From: an uncultured Dialister sp.
GTDB taxonomy: Bacteria; Bacillota; Negativicutes; Veillonellales; Dialisteraceae
Length of the DNA: 18,466 nt
Direction: 5' to 3'
Assembly: GCA_934193095.1 (NCBI GenBank)
Contig: CAKPUX010000039.1
Location: 1 to 18,466, forward strand
Position numbers and translations under genes: made by a program. Every line of letters starts with the position of its first letter. Positions within the stretch are counted from its first letter, which is position 1. The notes under the pieces were generated by a model. That model searched no databases. It worked only from the letters and a program-made list of their open reading frames with translations, and was not told the origin of the DNA. Of the stretch, positions 1-7,483 are shown piece after piece.

Positions 1-59
1 TGTCCATCCTTCTTGACCGCGAGGATGGTGGTGGCGTGAAATAGAGAGTCTTGGGACAT
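1..59 (-). CDS. hslV: HslV (ClpQ) protease subunit, N-terminal fragment cut by the window edge
   Basis: Reading leftward from an ATG at 59-57 gives 19 codons, MSQDSLFHATTILAVKKDG, and then the window ends. The FHATTI stretch followed by V-x-x-x-G is the start of HslV/ClpQ, the threonine protease subunit of the HslUV ATP-dependent protease. As in Bacillus ClpQ, a short N-terminal extension precedes the HATTI segment where the catalytic nucleophile lies after processing. An AGGAG ribosome binding site lies 8 bases upstream of the ATG (about 68-72). It is downstream of polC on the same strand but separated by about 400 bases of repeats, so it probably has its own promoter. Only the first tenth of the protein is visible. 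The call rests on this short but characteristic motif. Confidence 0.72.
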   Translation of the reverse strand, partial: MSQDSLFHATTILAVKKDG

Positions 60-105
60 GGGGTGTTCTCCTTTATCGTATTGGCTAAGGGAAATAGTGT
101 TCAGG

Positions 106-243
106 GTTAGCCCCTCGGGGCGTTGCCTGCGTGCGAAAGAGGTTCAGCGGGTTCTACAGGTTCAGAGGGTTCAGATGGTTCTACAGGGTTGGTGCGGCGC
201 ATAAAATCAAAAACGCCGCGAGTATATATGAGGCAATGCCCGC
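106..243 (+). repeat. Modular intergenic repeat, copy E1 (head, 9-bp array, palindrome, GATGCCCG box)
   Basis: The head GTTAGCCCCTCGGGGCGT (106-123) is followed by GCGAAAGA and then five 9-bp tandem units at 141-185: GGTTCAGCG, GGTTCTACA, GGTTCAGAG, GGTTCAGAT, GGTTCTACA. The array runs into GGTGCGGCGC (191-200). GCGGCG at 194-199 pairs with CGCCGC at 214-219 across an A-rich loop, then AGTATATATG and a diverged box AATGCCCG. Related units occur at nine or more other places in the window. Confidence 0.8.
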
Positions 244-460
244 ATTCCAAATTCTCCCTCCTTCCTCTGAAAGGAGAGCGTACTATCGCGATCCGCTTCC
301 TCTAAAAGAGGAAAACCCGCGCAGAGGAAGGGGTTGACATTTTTATTTGCGTCGCTTTGCAACGCCTCGACTTATCTAAAACTCACGACGCCTACTTATT
401 TTATGCGCCGCTCCGCAACCTTGAACCTGTCAACCTGAACCCGTCGCGCCAGCGACTAGA
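244..460. repeat. polC-hslV spacer with an inverted partial repeat copy (E1')
   Basis: No gene is seen here. The right end, 398-442, is a second half-unit in the opposite orientation to E1: on the plus strand TTATGCGCCGCTCCGCAACC followed by degenerate 9-bp units (TTGAACCTG, TCAACCTGAACCC). E1 and E1' therefore face each other across about 150 bases of undetermined sequence (244-397). That middle part holds a purine/pyrimidine stretch resembling CCTTCCTCTGAAAGG and CTTCCTCTAAAAGAGG hairpins, which are not clear terminators. The polC stop codon is at 461-463. I saw no canonical Rho-independent terminator with a T-run. Confidence 0.6.
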
Positions 461-3400
461 CTAGAACGCAAAGAGACTCATCTGTTCTTCTTCCGGCAGT
501 CCTTTGAGGACGCCCATGGAGTCTAAGGTATCTATGATGGACTGGCTGACCTTGCCTCGTTTCTTGAGATCCTCCTTCGAGGTGAAGGGATGATCCTGTC
601 TGGCAATGACGATCTCCTTGGCCACGGCATCGCCAAGAGCAGGGATGCAGTTGAATGGCGGCAGGAGTTTCCCATCGACCATGAGGAATTGCGAAGCGTC
701 AGATTTTTCCAAATCAATCGGCAGGAAGGAGAGGCCGCGCAGGTACATTTCAGCAGCGACTTCGATGACGGTCGCATTTCCTTTTTCCACGGCTGTCGGC
801 TTGTCGAGCGCTGCGATGCGGGCCAGCTCCTGCTTCATGGACGCAAGGCCGCGCAGGATGACGGGTGCATTGAAGGAGCCTTCGGCACGGATGGTGAAGT
901 AGGCGGCATAGTAGGCCAGCGGCTGATAGACCTTGAACCATGCAATGCGGAAGGCCATCATGACATAAGCGACGGCATGGGCTCTCGGGAAGAGGTAGCC
1001 GATCTTGAGACAGGAGTCGATGAACCACTGCGGTACGTGCGCGGCGTCAAGCTCGGCGCGGTTATTCGAGCCGCCTTTTTCGAGGCCCTTGCCTTTACGG
1101 ACATTTTCCATGACTTTGAAGGATGTCAGGGGCTTCACGCCATGCTGGATGAGGTAGTTCATGACGTCGTCTCGGGTAGAGATCGCATCCTCCAGTTTGA
1201 CGACGCCGTTCTTGATGAGGTCCTGGGCATTGTTCAGCCATACGTCAGTGCCGTGGGAGAAGCCGGAAATACGAACCAGCTCCGAGAAATTCTTCGGACG
1301 AGTGTCTTCGAGCATGCCGCGGACGAAGGGCGTCCCGTATTCCGGCAGGCCGAGGGCTCCGACGGTGACGCCTTTATTTCCGATCGCACTCGCAAGCTCA
1401 TCCGGCGTCAGGCCCAGTGCCTCGGGCGAGCTGAAGAGGGACAGTGTCTTCTGGTCGTCGAAGGGGATCTTCAGCGGGTCGATACCGGTGATATCCTGCA
1501 GCATACGGATGACCTTCGGATCATCGTGGCCCAGAATATCCAGCTTCAGCATACGGCCGGAGATGGAGTGGTAATCGAAGTGTGTGGTGATGGTCCCGGG
1601 GATCTGCCGGCCATTCTCATCCTTCAGGTATTTTTTATTCGCGGCGTACTGGAGCGGCGTGAAATTGTGAATATCCATATCACGCGGGCAGACCATGATG
1701 CCTGCCGGATGCTGGCCGGTCGTGCGCTTCACTCCGGCTACGCCGGCTGAAAGTTTTTCGATGAAAATATCATTGAATGTCAGCCCGCGGTTCTCCGCGT
1801 ATTTCTTGACGAAGCCGTAAGCCGTTTTATCCTGAATGCCTGCGATGGTGCCGGCGCGGAAGACATTGTCGCGGCCGAAAAGTTCTTCGGTGTACTTGTG
1901 CGCGACACCCTGGTCATCCCCGGAAGAGAAATTGAGGTCGATATCCGGTACCTTGTCTCCATCGAATCCGAGGAAGACGGCGAACGGAATGTCATGCCCG
2001 TTCTTCGCGAGGTCGCTCCCGCACTTCGGGCATTTCTTATCCGGCAGGTCGAAGCCGCCGCCGACAGAGCCGTCTTCGAAGAAATGGGTCCAGTGGCACT
2101 TCGGGCAGACGTAGTGCGGCGGGAGAGGATTCACCTCTGTGATGCCTGACATCGTCGCGACGAAAGAGGAGCCGACAGATCCTCGCGAGCCGACGAGGTA
2201 GCCGCGGTCATTCGAGTGTTTGACGAGCTTGTGCGCGATGTAGTAGAGGACGCCGTAGCCATGATTGATGATCGGCGTGAGTTCAAGCGTCAGGCGGTCC
2301 TGTACGACCTTCGGGAGCGGATCGCCATAGATGGCCTTCGCATTGTCGTAGCACATCTGGACGAGCTTCTCATCCGCACCTGCGATTTTCGGGTTATAGG
2401 ATTTCCACTCTTCGGCGAGCGGCTTTAAGACTTCGCACTGCTCGGCGATCTTTCTGGTATTCGTGACAACGATTTCGATGGCTTTTTCCTTGGGAAGGTA
2501 GCTGAATTCGTCCAGCATTTCCTGCGTGGTACGGATGTAAACGGGCGGATGGGACTCGATCTTTCCCGGCTTCTCCCAGTTCGAGAGGAGAATGTCACGA
2601 TTTCTCTGGTCTTCCGCAAACATGTAGTGGGCGTCGGATGTCGCGCAGCAGGGCATGCCCGCCTTGTCGGCGATTTCGATGACCCTGCGGTTCAGGTCTT
2701 CCAGATCTTTCTTCGTATTGATCTTGCCATACTTGTCGTCATTGATGAGAAATTCATTGTTCCCAAGTGGCTGAACTTCGAGGTAATCGTAGAATTTCGC
2801 TTTTTGGATGAGTTCTTCATCACTCTCCCCTGCAAGGACCGCACGGAAGAACTCTCCCATGACGCAGGCAGAACCGTAGATCAAGCCTTCGTGAAGCTCT
2901 TCCAGAATGGGCTTCGGGATGAGCGGACGTTTTCTGTAAAATTTGAGATGTGACAGTGTCACCATGCGGTACAGATTACGCAGACCGGTGATGTTCTTCG
3001 CAAGGATGATGATATGCCCATACTGCTGGCGGTCGGCATCCGGATCGGCCGGGATCTCATCGATCATGTACCCTTCCATGCCATAAATGACCTTCTGGTG
3101 GTACTTGTCTGCGAGGTCCTGAATCTTCGGGAACGCCTGAATGACGCCATGGTCTGTGATCGCGACCGCCGGATGATGCCACTTCGCGGCCGTCTTGATG
3201 ATTTCTTCATTGTCGATAAGTCCGTCAAGACTCATCTTCGTGTGCAGATGAAGCTCGACGCGTGGCGTCTCGTAATTGTCCTCGTGATCGATCTTGACGG
3301 TCTCCCCCTTCTCCATCTGTGAGAGCTCGAGGACGAGGCCGCCGGAGTACTTGTCGAGGCGCACATTGCCGCGCACCTTGACCGTCGTCCCCGGCTTCAA

Positions 3401-4108
3401 AGACTCGACAGCTTCTGCTTCCTCGGGTCGGTCGAAAAACTTCTTGCACGGGATGCCATTCGTTTCATCGGCCAGATTCATGAGGAGGAGTTTCTTTTTG
3501 CTGCGAAGCTCGCGGACTTCGATAGAAATCACCGTGCCGACAAAAATGACGCCGTCCTTCTCTTCATTCACGGTGCGGATCTCGATGGCGTCTCCCGTGA
3601 TGTGCTTCCGTCCAAGGTATATGCCATTCACTGCGCTGCCTTTTTTGGCAGCGGGCGCAGGCGCTATGAAAGCGCTCTTTGGCAGGACACTCGAAAGAGA
3701 AGGCAGACTGCTTGGCATGGAAATCCCCGGCATCGGTGTCTCATCCGATAAAGACGGTGCCGCCATTTCCGCCTCCTGCGCCGCTGCGATGTCATCCGCA
3801 GTCGGGAAGACAGGGATATCCGGCGCAAGGCTGTAGCTCTCCATGGGTTCTTCCGGCGGCGGGAAATCCACCGGCGGCATATCCGGATCCATCATGGGCG
3901 CTGCTGGCGCAAAAACCATGCCCGACACATCATCCCCATTGATATAGATCGTTTCCACGCATGCCAAAGCCGGCCCCATATCTTTGAGCGCCTTCAATGC
4001 AGCTTCTTTATGGTCGGCCTTGATGTACCATGCGCGGCTCTCGGTGTCGATCTCCATCAAAGTTATGACGGATCCCGCCTGTCGGGACTTCAGACGATAC
4101 TTTCCCAT
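461..4108 (-). CDS. polC: DNA polymerase III alpha subunit, PolC type, lacking the internal exonuclease domain
   Basis: Replicative polymerase of Firmicutes, 1215 residues against roughly 1440 for Bacillus PolC. An N-terminal domain and a Pro/Ala-rich linker (about 66-160) precede an OB domain (about 160-270). The PHP domain (about 284-500) has candidate metal ligands H287, H289, D295, H320, E345, H365, C415, D492 and H494. The polymerase core has a C668-C671/C693-C696 zinc site, catalytic PDIDLNF (D722, D724) and LKLDILGHDDP (D857). The C-terminal QMSLF (1209-1213) is a beta-clamp binding motif. In Bacillus PolC the DnaQ-like 3'-5' exonuclease is inserted inside PHP. Here the sequence goes from GMEGYMID (about 343-350) to YGHIIILAKN (363) with only about a dozen linker residues, so that domain is missing. 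The ATG is preceded by AAAGGAG with good spacing. The gene reads without frameshifts. Identity is certain; the domain loss is read directly from the translation. Confidence 0.97.
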   Translation of the reverse strand: MGKYRLKSRQAGSVITLMEIDTESRAWYIKADHKEAALKALKDMGPALACVETIYINGDDVSGMVFAPAAPMMDPDMPPVDFPPPEEPMESYSLAPDIPVFPTADDIAAAQEAEMAAPSLSDETPMPGISMPSSLPSLSSVLPKSAFIAPAPAAKKGSAVNGIYLGRKHITGDAIEIRTVNEEKDGVIFVGTVISIEVRELRSKKKLLLMNLADETNGIPCKKFFDRPEEAEAVESLKPGTTVKVRGNVRLDKYSGGLVLELSQMEKGETVKIDHEDNYETPRVELHLHTKMSLDGLIDNEEIIKTAAKWHHPAVAITDHGVIQAFPKIQDLADKYHQKVIYGMEGYMIDEIPADPDADRQQYGHIIILAKNITGLRNLYRMVTLSHLKFYRKRPLIPKPILEELHEGLIYGSACVMGEFFRAVLAGESDEELIQKAKFYDYLEVQPLGNNEFLINDDKYGKINTKKDLEDLNRRVIEIADKAGMPCCATSDAHYMFAEDQRNRDILLSNWEKPGKIESHPPVYIRTTQEMLDEFSYLPKEKAIEIVVTNTRKIAEQCEVLKPLAEEWKSYNPKIAGADEKLVQMCYDNAKAIYGDPLPKVVQDRLTLELTPIINHGYGVLYYIAHKLVKHSNDRGYLVGSRGSVGSSFVATMSGITEVNPLPPHYVCPKCHWTHFFEDGSVGGGFDLPDKKCPKCGSDLAKNGHDIPFAVFLGFDGDKVPDIDLNFSSGDDQGVAHKYTEELFGRDNVFRAGTIAGIQDKTAYGFVKKYAENRGLTFNDIFIEKLSAGVAGVKRTTGQHPAGIMVCPRDMDIHNFTPLQYAANKKYLKDENGRQIPGTITTHFDYHSISGRMLKLDILGHDDPKVIRMLQDITGIDPLKIPFDDQKTLSLFSSPEALGLTPDELASAIGNKGVTVGALGLPEYGTPFVRGMLEDTRPKNFSELVRISGFSHGTDVWLNNAQDLIKNGVVKLEDAISTRDDVMNYLIQHGVKPLTSFKVMENVRKGKGLEKGGSNNRAELDAAHVPQWFIDSCLKIGYLFPRAHAVAYVMMAFRIAWFKVYQPLAYYAAYFTIRAEGSFNAPVILRGLASMKQELARIAALDKPTAVEKGNATVIEVAAEMYLRGLSFLPIDLEKSDASQFLMVDGKLLPPFNCIPALGDAVAKEIVIARQDHPFTSKEDLKKRGKVSQSIIDTLDSMGVLKGLPEEEQMSLFAF

Positions 4109-4175
4109 AGGATCTCCTTTCGAGGTATAGATAACACAGGTGGTGGCATTTCGACTTTTTAGGATTGAAAAATGA
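4109..4175 (-). promoter_or_regulatory. polC leader with strong ribosome binding site
   Basis: On the minus strand AAAGGAGATCCT precedes the polC ATG with about 7 bases of spacing. Upstream is an AT-rich stretch containing GTTATCTATACC that could hold a -10 region, but I could not match a convincing -35/-10 pair. The heptad array (4176-4203) starts immediately upstream, so any polC promoter must lie in these 70 bases or within the repeat. Confidence 0.4.
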
Positions 4176-4283
4176 GGGATTAGGGATTAGGGATTAGGGA
4201 TTAGAAATCCCAATGGACTAGTGACTGGTGACTAGTGACTAGTCACCTTCGGGCATCGCCATGATTTATGCTCCGCGGCGCTT
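4176..4283 (-). repeat. Modular intergenic repeat, copy E2, distal half (telomere-like heptads, GTGACTA heptads, box, palindrome arm)
   Basis: Four perfect GGGATTA heptads occupy 4176-4203. GACTAGT/GACTGGT heptads follow at about 4215-4245, then CCTTCGGGCATCGCC (4247-4261), TATGCTCCGCGGCGCTT and an insertion. The matching palindrome arm lies beyond the insertion at 4451-4466. The order is the reverse of E1, so this copy is in minus orientation. Four GGG runs separated by ATTA satisfy a simple G-quadruplex pattern on the plus strand. Confidence 0.8.
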
Positions 4284-4450
4284 CTAGGGAAACACTGATT
4301 AAATCGTTGTCAGATTTCATTCTTGGATTTTTATACAGAGCAAGGAATCATCTGACGCGAATAGCGAGCTATTTAAGGAAGATGATGACGAAGCTATGTA
4401 TAAAAATCCATATGAAATCTGACTCTGCGATTTAATCAGCGTTTCCCTAG
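4284..4450. mobile_element. MITE-like long-hairpin element with CTAG target duplication
   Basis: CTAG at 4284-4287 and at 4447-4450 flank a 159-bp element with no ORF. Its ends are inverted repeats: left GGAAACACTGATTAAATC, right (complemented) GGAAACGCTGATTAAATC. Similarity continues for about 54 bases per arm, including CAGATTTCAT and TGGATTTTTATACA on both arms. The centre also pairs (ATCATCT with AGATGAT, and AATAGC-GA-GCTATT at the apex), so nearly the whole element folds into one hairpin. A 4-bp CTAG-type duplication is typical of some IS5-family elements. It sits exactly in the loop of the E2 palindrome. Confidence 0.85.
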
Positions 4451-4500
4451 ATTTGATGCGCCGCTCCACCATTTCTCATTTCTAATTTCTCATTTCTAAG
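4451..4500 (-). repeat. Copy E2, proximal half: palindrome arm and heptads abutting vanW
   Basis: ATTTGATGCGCCGCTCCACC (4451-4470) is the second palindrome arm cut off by the MITE. On the minus strand the following heptads alternate TAGAAAT, GAGAAAT, TAGAAAT, GAGAAAT, then GGTGG and the palindrome. The array begins about 10 bases after the vanW stop codon (TAG, 4506-4508). Confidence 0.75.
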
Positions 4501-4505
4501 CACTT

Positions 4506-5894
4506 CTATGCTCCCTTCTTCACTGCCTTAGGGGAGGGCGGCTCGGATGGCTGGGGAGGATCATCCGGTTTCACCTTATAGGTGATGACAGTATCGACAG
4601 GTTCATAGTCAGAGAAGAAGCTGTCGTGGTAGATGCGGCCGTCAGCCCACTTGACAGACTGTGTGACGAGGACATTGTGCCCCTCATGGCCTTCCTCGAC
4701 CTTCTTCTCCTCTTCCTGCGAAGGGTCGATACGGGTCACGGTCTTAAAGGGCAGGACTTCGTCGCTCTTCTTTGCAATCTCTACGAAAGAGGGCTTGTCT
4801 TCCTGATTTCCTAAGATACGCACGGTCACAGCCCCCGGTTCGTAGACCGCATAAATGTAGACGCCATGCTTCAAATGATTCAGGAAGCAGAAATCGAGCG
4901 ATCCTTCCGCGACGGTCGCATCACGCCCGATCGGTGCATAGGATGCCGGCGAATAGTGGCAGGTACGCTCTGTCACAGCAAGCCCTGACAGGATGACGGC
5001 ATTGAAAAGCGTCGTACTCACCTGACAGACGCCGCCGCCTGTCCCCGGCTCGACCTTGCCATTGATAATGACAGGGGCTTCGAGATAACCATTCGCACTG
5101 GAGCGGGAGCCTGTCGCCTGATTGTAGGAGAAAGACGCGCCCGGTGCGACGTACCTGCCGCTGATGCTGTTCGCAGCGATCTCGATATTTCTGCTGCGGT
5201 TGCCGCCGGCGTAAAAGGTGGTCGTGTATTCGGCAAGAACCGCATTGATTTCCTTGGCAGCCTCTTTTGTCATATTCGGCTGCTGGATATCTGTCGCTGG
5301 GATCTCCACCTCTCCGCTTTCACCCTTTTGGAGCTGGAGCGCGGCTGCTTCATCCAATGCCGCCTTGTCGATTTTCATGGAAGGCCTGCCTTCATCGAAG
5401 GAGACAGATCCGTCTTTCCCAAACCGGGGCTTCGCATTGACAGGAGGCTTCGCATACTTGGTGGCCAGCTGGGCGATGTCTTGCGTGAGCCGCTCCTCAT
5501 CAAAAGAAGCATTGATGGCTGCACTATGCCCTGTGAGGAGGATCCGCCAGCGATCGCACCAGCGCTGAAAGAGCCCGCCAGTCCGACCAAGCGCCATGGC
5601 TTTCTCTATGGCTTTCTTGTCATAGCGGACAGAAAGCGACTGAAAAGAGATCTCTTCGTGAACATCCCCCTTCGTGAGTAGCAGCTTTCCATGCAAAAGA
5701 TCCGCATTTTTCACAGAAAAAAGCTCTTTGAGCTCTTCCTCCGTCGCGCCGCCTGCCTTTGTCCCATGGATGGTGACGCCAGGGATGACCTTGCCGTCAC
5801 TCGTCCATAGAAATGGCGCGCTTCCGATGCCGATAACAGCCAATGTGAAAACCAGTCCGAATATCCGCTTCCAGCGGTATCGTCTTTTAGTCAA
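4506..5894 (-). CDS. VanW/YoaR-family membrane-anchored cell-envelope protein
   Basis: 462 residues. A basic N-terminus (KRRYRWKR) and a hydrophobic segment at about 11-30 indicate a signal anchor, with the rest outside the membrane. Residues about 50-200 resemble the peptidoglycan-binding YoaR-like domain that often precedes VanW. The VanW domain spans about 235-365, with PGASFSYNQATG, the signature GGGVCQVSTTLFNA (286-299) and GRDATVAEG (323-331). A Lys/Glu-rich linker leads to a short C-terminal beta-rich segment (about 410-450) and a proline-rich tail. VanW proteins are named from vancomycin clusters but are mostly housekeeping envelope proteins of unclear biochemical role; nothing here suggests glycopeptide resistance. 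The start is TTG (5894-5892), with AAGGGA about 7 bases upstream. I see no in-frame ATG that would preserve the anchor. It stands alone between two repeat-filled gaps. Confidence 0.88.
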   Translation of the reverse strand: MTKRRYRWKRIFGLVFTLAVIGIGSAPFLWTSDGKVIPGVTIHGTKAGGATEEELKELFSVKNADLLHGKLLLTKGDVHEEISFQSLSVRYDKKAIEKAMALGRTGGLFQRWCDRWRILLTGHSAAINASFDEERLTQDIAQLATKYAKPPVNAKPRFGKDGSVSFDEGRPSMKIDKAALDEAAALQLQKGESGEVEIPATDIQQPNMTKEAAKEINAVLAEYTTTFYAGGNRSRNIEIAANSISGRYVAPGASFSYNQATGSRSSANGYLEAPVIINGKVEPGTGGGVCQVSTTLFNAVILSGLAVTERTCHYSPASYAPIGRDATVAEGSLDFCFLNHLKHGVYIYAVYEPGAVTVRILGNQEDKPSFVEIAKKSDEVLPFKTVTRIDPSQEEEKKVEEGHEGHNVLVTQSVKWADGRIYHDSFFSDYEPVDTVITYKVKPDDPPQPSEPPSPKAVKKGA

Positions 5895-5935
5895 TGATAG
5901 TCCCTTCGTTTCATATATGGTATTTGAGGTTTATG

Positions 5936-6048
5936 GGTTCAGGGTTGTGGGTTCAGGGTTCAGGGTTGTGGTGCAGCGCATAAAAATTTGGAAGCGCCGC
6001 GGAGTATAGATAATGGCGATACCCGAAGGTGGTAGTTAGTCACTAGTC
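5936..6048 (+). repeat. Modular intergenic repeat, copy E3 (GGTTCAG heptads, palindrome, box, GTCACTA heptads)
   Basis: Five heptads at 5936-5970 read GGTTCAG, GGTTGTG, GGTTCAG, GGTTCAG, GGTTGTG. They run directly into GGTGCAGCGCATAAAA (5970-5985), the arm GCGCCGCGGAGTATAG, GGCGATACCCGAAGGTGG (6015-6032) and GTCACTA heptads. The distal array is interrupted after CACTA by the element at 6049-6338 and resumes at 6337. Confidence 0.8.
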
Positions 6049-6338
6049 ACTAGTATTGCGTATCTCGATTAAGCGGACTTTCAATCGCCATACAAATGTA
6101 GTCAGAATTAGCGTCGTAGCGACTTGCTTCCCCCTTCGGGGGAAGTGCCGAAGGCAATAGGGGCATGCTAGCGGTATAGCGTGCTATGTTGAATAGTCCG
6201 ATGCTATCGATATTCCAACACTTTCATGCAATACCGCTACGTAGCCCCCTCAGCCCTTCGGGCAGCTCCCCCGATGGGGAGCCAAGATATTCCACCACTT
6301 CTTACAAAGTCCAGAAGTTAACAAATCGCTATACTAGT
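6049..6338. mobile_element. Candidate non-autonomous element (about 284 bp) flanked by TA, inserted in heptads
   Basis: The heptad sequence GTCACTAGTCAC is split. Its left half ends at CACTA, then GTATTGCG begins (6053); CGCTATAC (6327-6334) ends the insert and TAGTCAC resumes. The ends are inverted (GTATTGCG against GTATAGCG), and GGACTTT recurs about 22 bases in from each end. TA flanks suggest an IS630/Tc1-type target duplication. Inside are hairpins (CTTCCCCCTTCGGGGGAAG at 6127-6145; AGCGGTAT with ATACCGCT) and an AGCCCCCTCAGCCC...GGGGAGCC repeat resembling ones common between genes of gut Firmicutes. No ORF. The arms match only modestly, so this is less certain than the MITE at 4284. Confidence 0.55.
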
Positions 6339-6392
6339 CACTCCTAATCCCTAATCCCTAGCCACTAATCCCTAGTCACCAGTCACTAGTCA
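6337..6392 (-). repeat. Distal heptad array of E3, running into the holA stop codon
   Basis: On the minus strand, starting at the holA stop: GTGACTA, GTGACTG, GTGACTA, GGGATTA, GTGGCTA, GGGATTA, GGGATTA, GGAGTGACTA. The TGA stop of holA (6392-6390) lies inside the first GTGACTA unit, so there is no untranslated gap between gene and array. Confidence 0.75.
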
Positions 6393-7397
6393 CTGCTTCC
6401 CCCTCAAACAATACTTCAGCAGCAAATCTTTGAGTTCGAGCTCCGAGGCGCCTTGGCGGGAGGCGAGCTGGTACTTCATGATTTCCAGAAGAAACCACTC
6501 GGCCTCTTCTTCCGTGACCTTTCTGGCCTCGGCCTGCACAGCCCGCCACTGCCATGAAGATCTCACACCCAGCGCCTGCTGGATACGGGTAGGCGGTACG
6601 CGGTTCCTTTCCATTTCCTTCAAGATCTTGATCTTGCGGAATTTGGAAGAAAGGAGACCGAGATTTTTGATCGTGGTGGTCATATCCGTGAAGACGCGAT
6701 CCGCACTCTCTAAGACCAGCTGTGACTTTTTGTCCAGAAGAGCATCGACGAATTTGAAGATCCCCTGATTCATGTAGTCGGGAAGTGCAAGCTCCAAAAG
6801 CTCCTTCGTCACGACGGACTTTTCCCCGCACATCAGTACCATCTTATCACATTCCGTCTGCAAAAGGGGAAGGGAAATCGTATCCCACGAGGAGAGTACA
6901 TCCTCCAAATAAGTCCGTGCGGAGAAATCGACACGCTTGCCCGCTGCTGACAAGAGACGTATCATCGCACCTGTCGCATCACGCGGCAAAAGGAGCGAAA
7001 GCTCTTCACTGTAGCAGACAGACAGCAGCCCTTTCACGATCTTCGTTCGCTTGTCCGGCTTTCCATCGAGCTGGATCAGGCAGAAAATATCAGGCGGCAG
7101 GCCTTCGAGCCTCTCCACAAAGTGGAGGGCCGCCTTTTCTTCTTTCTCTGCTTTCGAAATGCGCTTCAGGAAAGGGGGATTGTGTATCACGACCGCAGTC
7201 GCACTGGAAAAAAGCGATTGCCCTGCCAGGGCATTCTCATACTCTTCCAGACTTCCCTCTCCATCGAACAGAACGGGATCGGGCGGATTTCCCTCGAAAT
7301 AGGCTTTGAGCAGCCCCTCCCGTCGAAGAGCCAGTGATACCAGGTCTTCCCCATAGAGAAAGCAGCAGTTCTTTTTATTTAACTTTTTGGCAGGCAT
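6390..7397 (-). CDS. holA: DNA polymerase III delta subunit (clamp loader)
   Basis: 335 residues from the ATG at 7397, a normal length for HolA. The delta subunit opens the beta clamp during loading onto DNA. The N-terminus CCFLYGEDLVSLALRREGL matches the degenerate P-loop region of delta (family pattern FLxGxExxLxxxxxxxI). AVVIHNPPFLKR follows where the second strand of the AAA+ core is expected. The C-terminal helical collar domain includes LLSSKFRKIKILKEMERN and QALGVRSSWQWRAVQAEARK, typical of the family. An upstream in-frame ATG at 7442 would add 15 residues (MHSRFPFTFIQGRTL). I prefer 7397 because AAGGAC lies about 10 bases upstream and the added residues do not look family-like. holA follows comEC, as in many Firmicutes, but with a 486-base repeat-filled gap. 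The usual neighbouring rpsT is absent. Confidence 0.9.
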   Translation of the reverse strand: MPAKKLNKKNCCFLYGEDLVSLALRREGLLKAYFEGNPPDPVLFDGEGSLEEYENALAGQSLFSSATAVVIHNPPFLKRISKAEKEEKAALHFVERLEGLPPDIFCLIQLDGKPDKRTKIVKGLLSVCYSEELSLLLPRDATGAMIRLLSAAGKRVDFSARTYLEDVLSSWDTISLPLLQTECDKMVLMCGEKSVVTKELLELALPDYMNQGIFKFVDALLDKKSQLVLESADRVFTDMTTTIKNLGLLSSKFRKIKILKEMERNRVPPTRIQQALGVRSSWQWRAVQAEARKVTEEEAEWFLLEIMKYQLASRQGASELELKDLLLKYCLRGKQ

Positions 7398-7483
7398 AAG
7401 TGTTCGTCCTTGTATAAATGTAAACGGGAATCGGGAGTGCATAGTATTTCGTTTTCTAAATAACTGGCATTTAAGTCAACTTC

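Noticed and set aside
123..337. Two short plus-strand frames in the hslV-polC gap
   Set aside because: They translate the 9-bp repeat and palindrome; no ribosome site or protein-like character.
590..1750. 386-codon plus-strand open frame across polC
   Set aside because: It lies wholly inside polC, has no recognisable domain and arises from codon bias in the opposite strand of a certain gene.
4176..4245. CRISPR array
   Set aside because: Units are 7 bases, directly adjacent, with no unique spacers and no cas genes nearby.
4506..5894. Vancomycin resistance determinant
   Set aside because: VanW-domain proteins are widespread housekeeping envelope proteins; no vanA/vanH/vanX or regulator genes are here.
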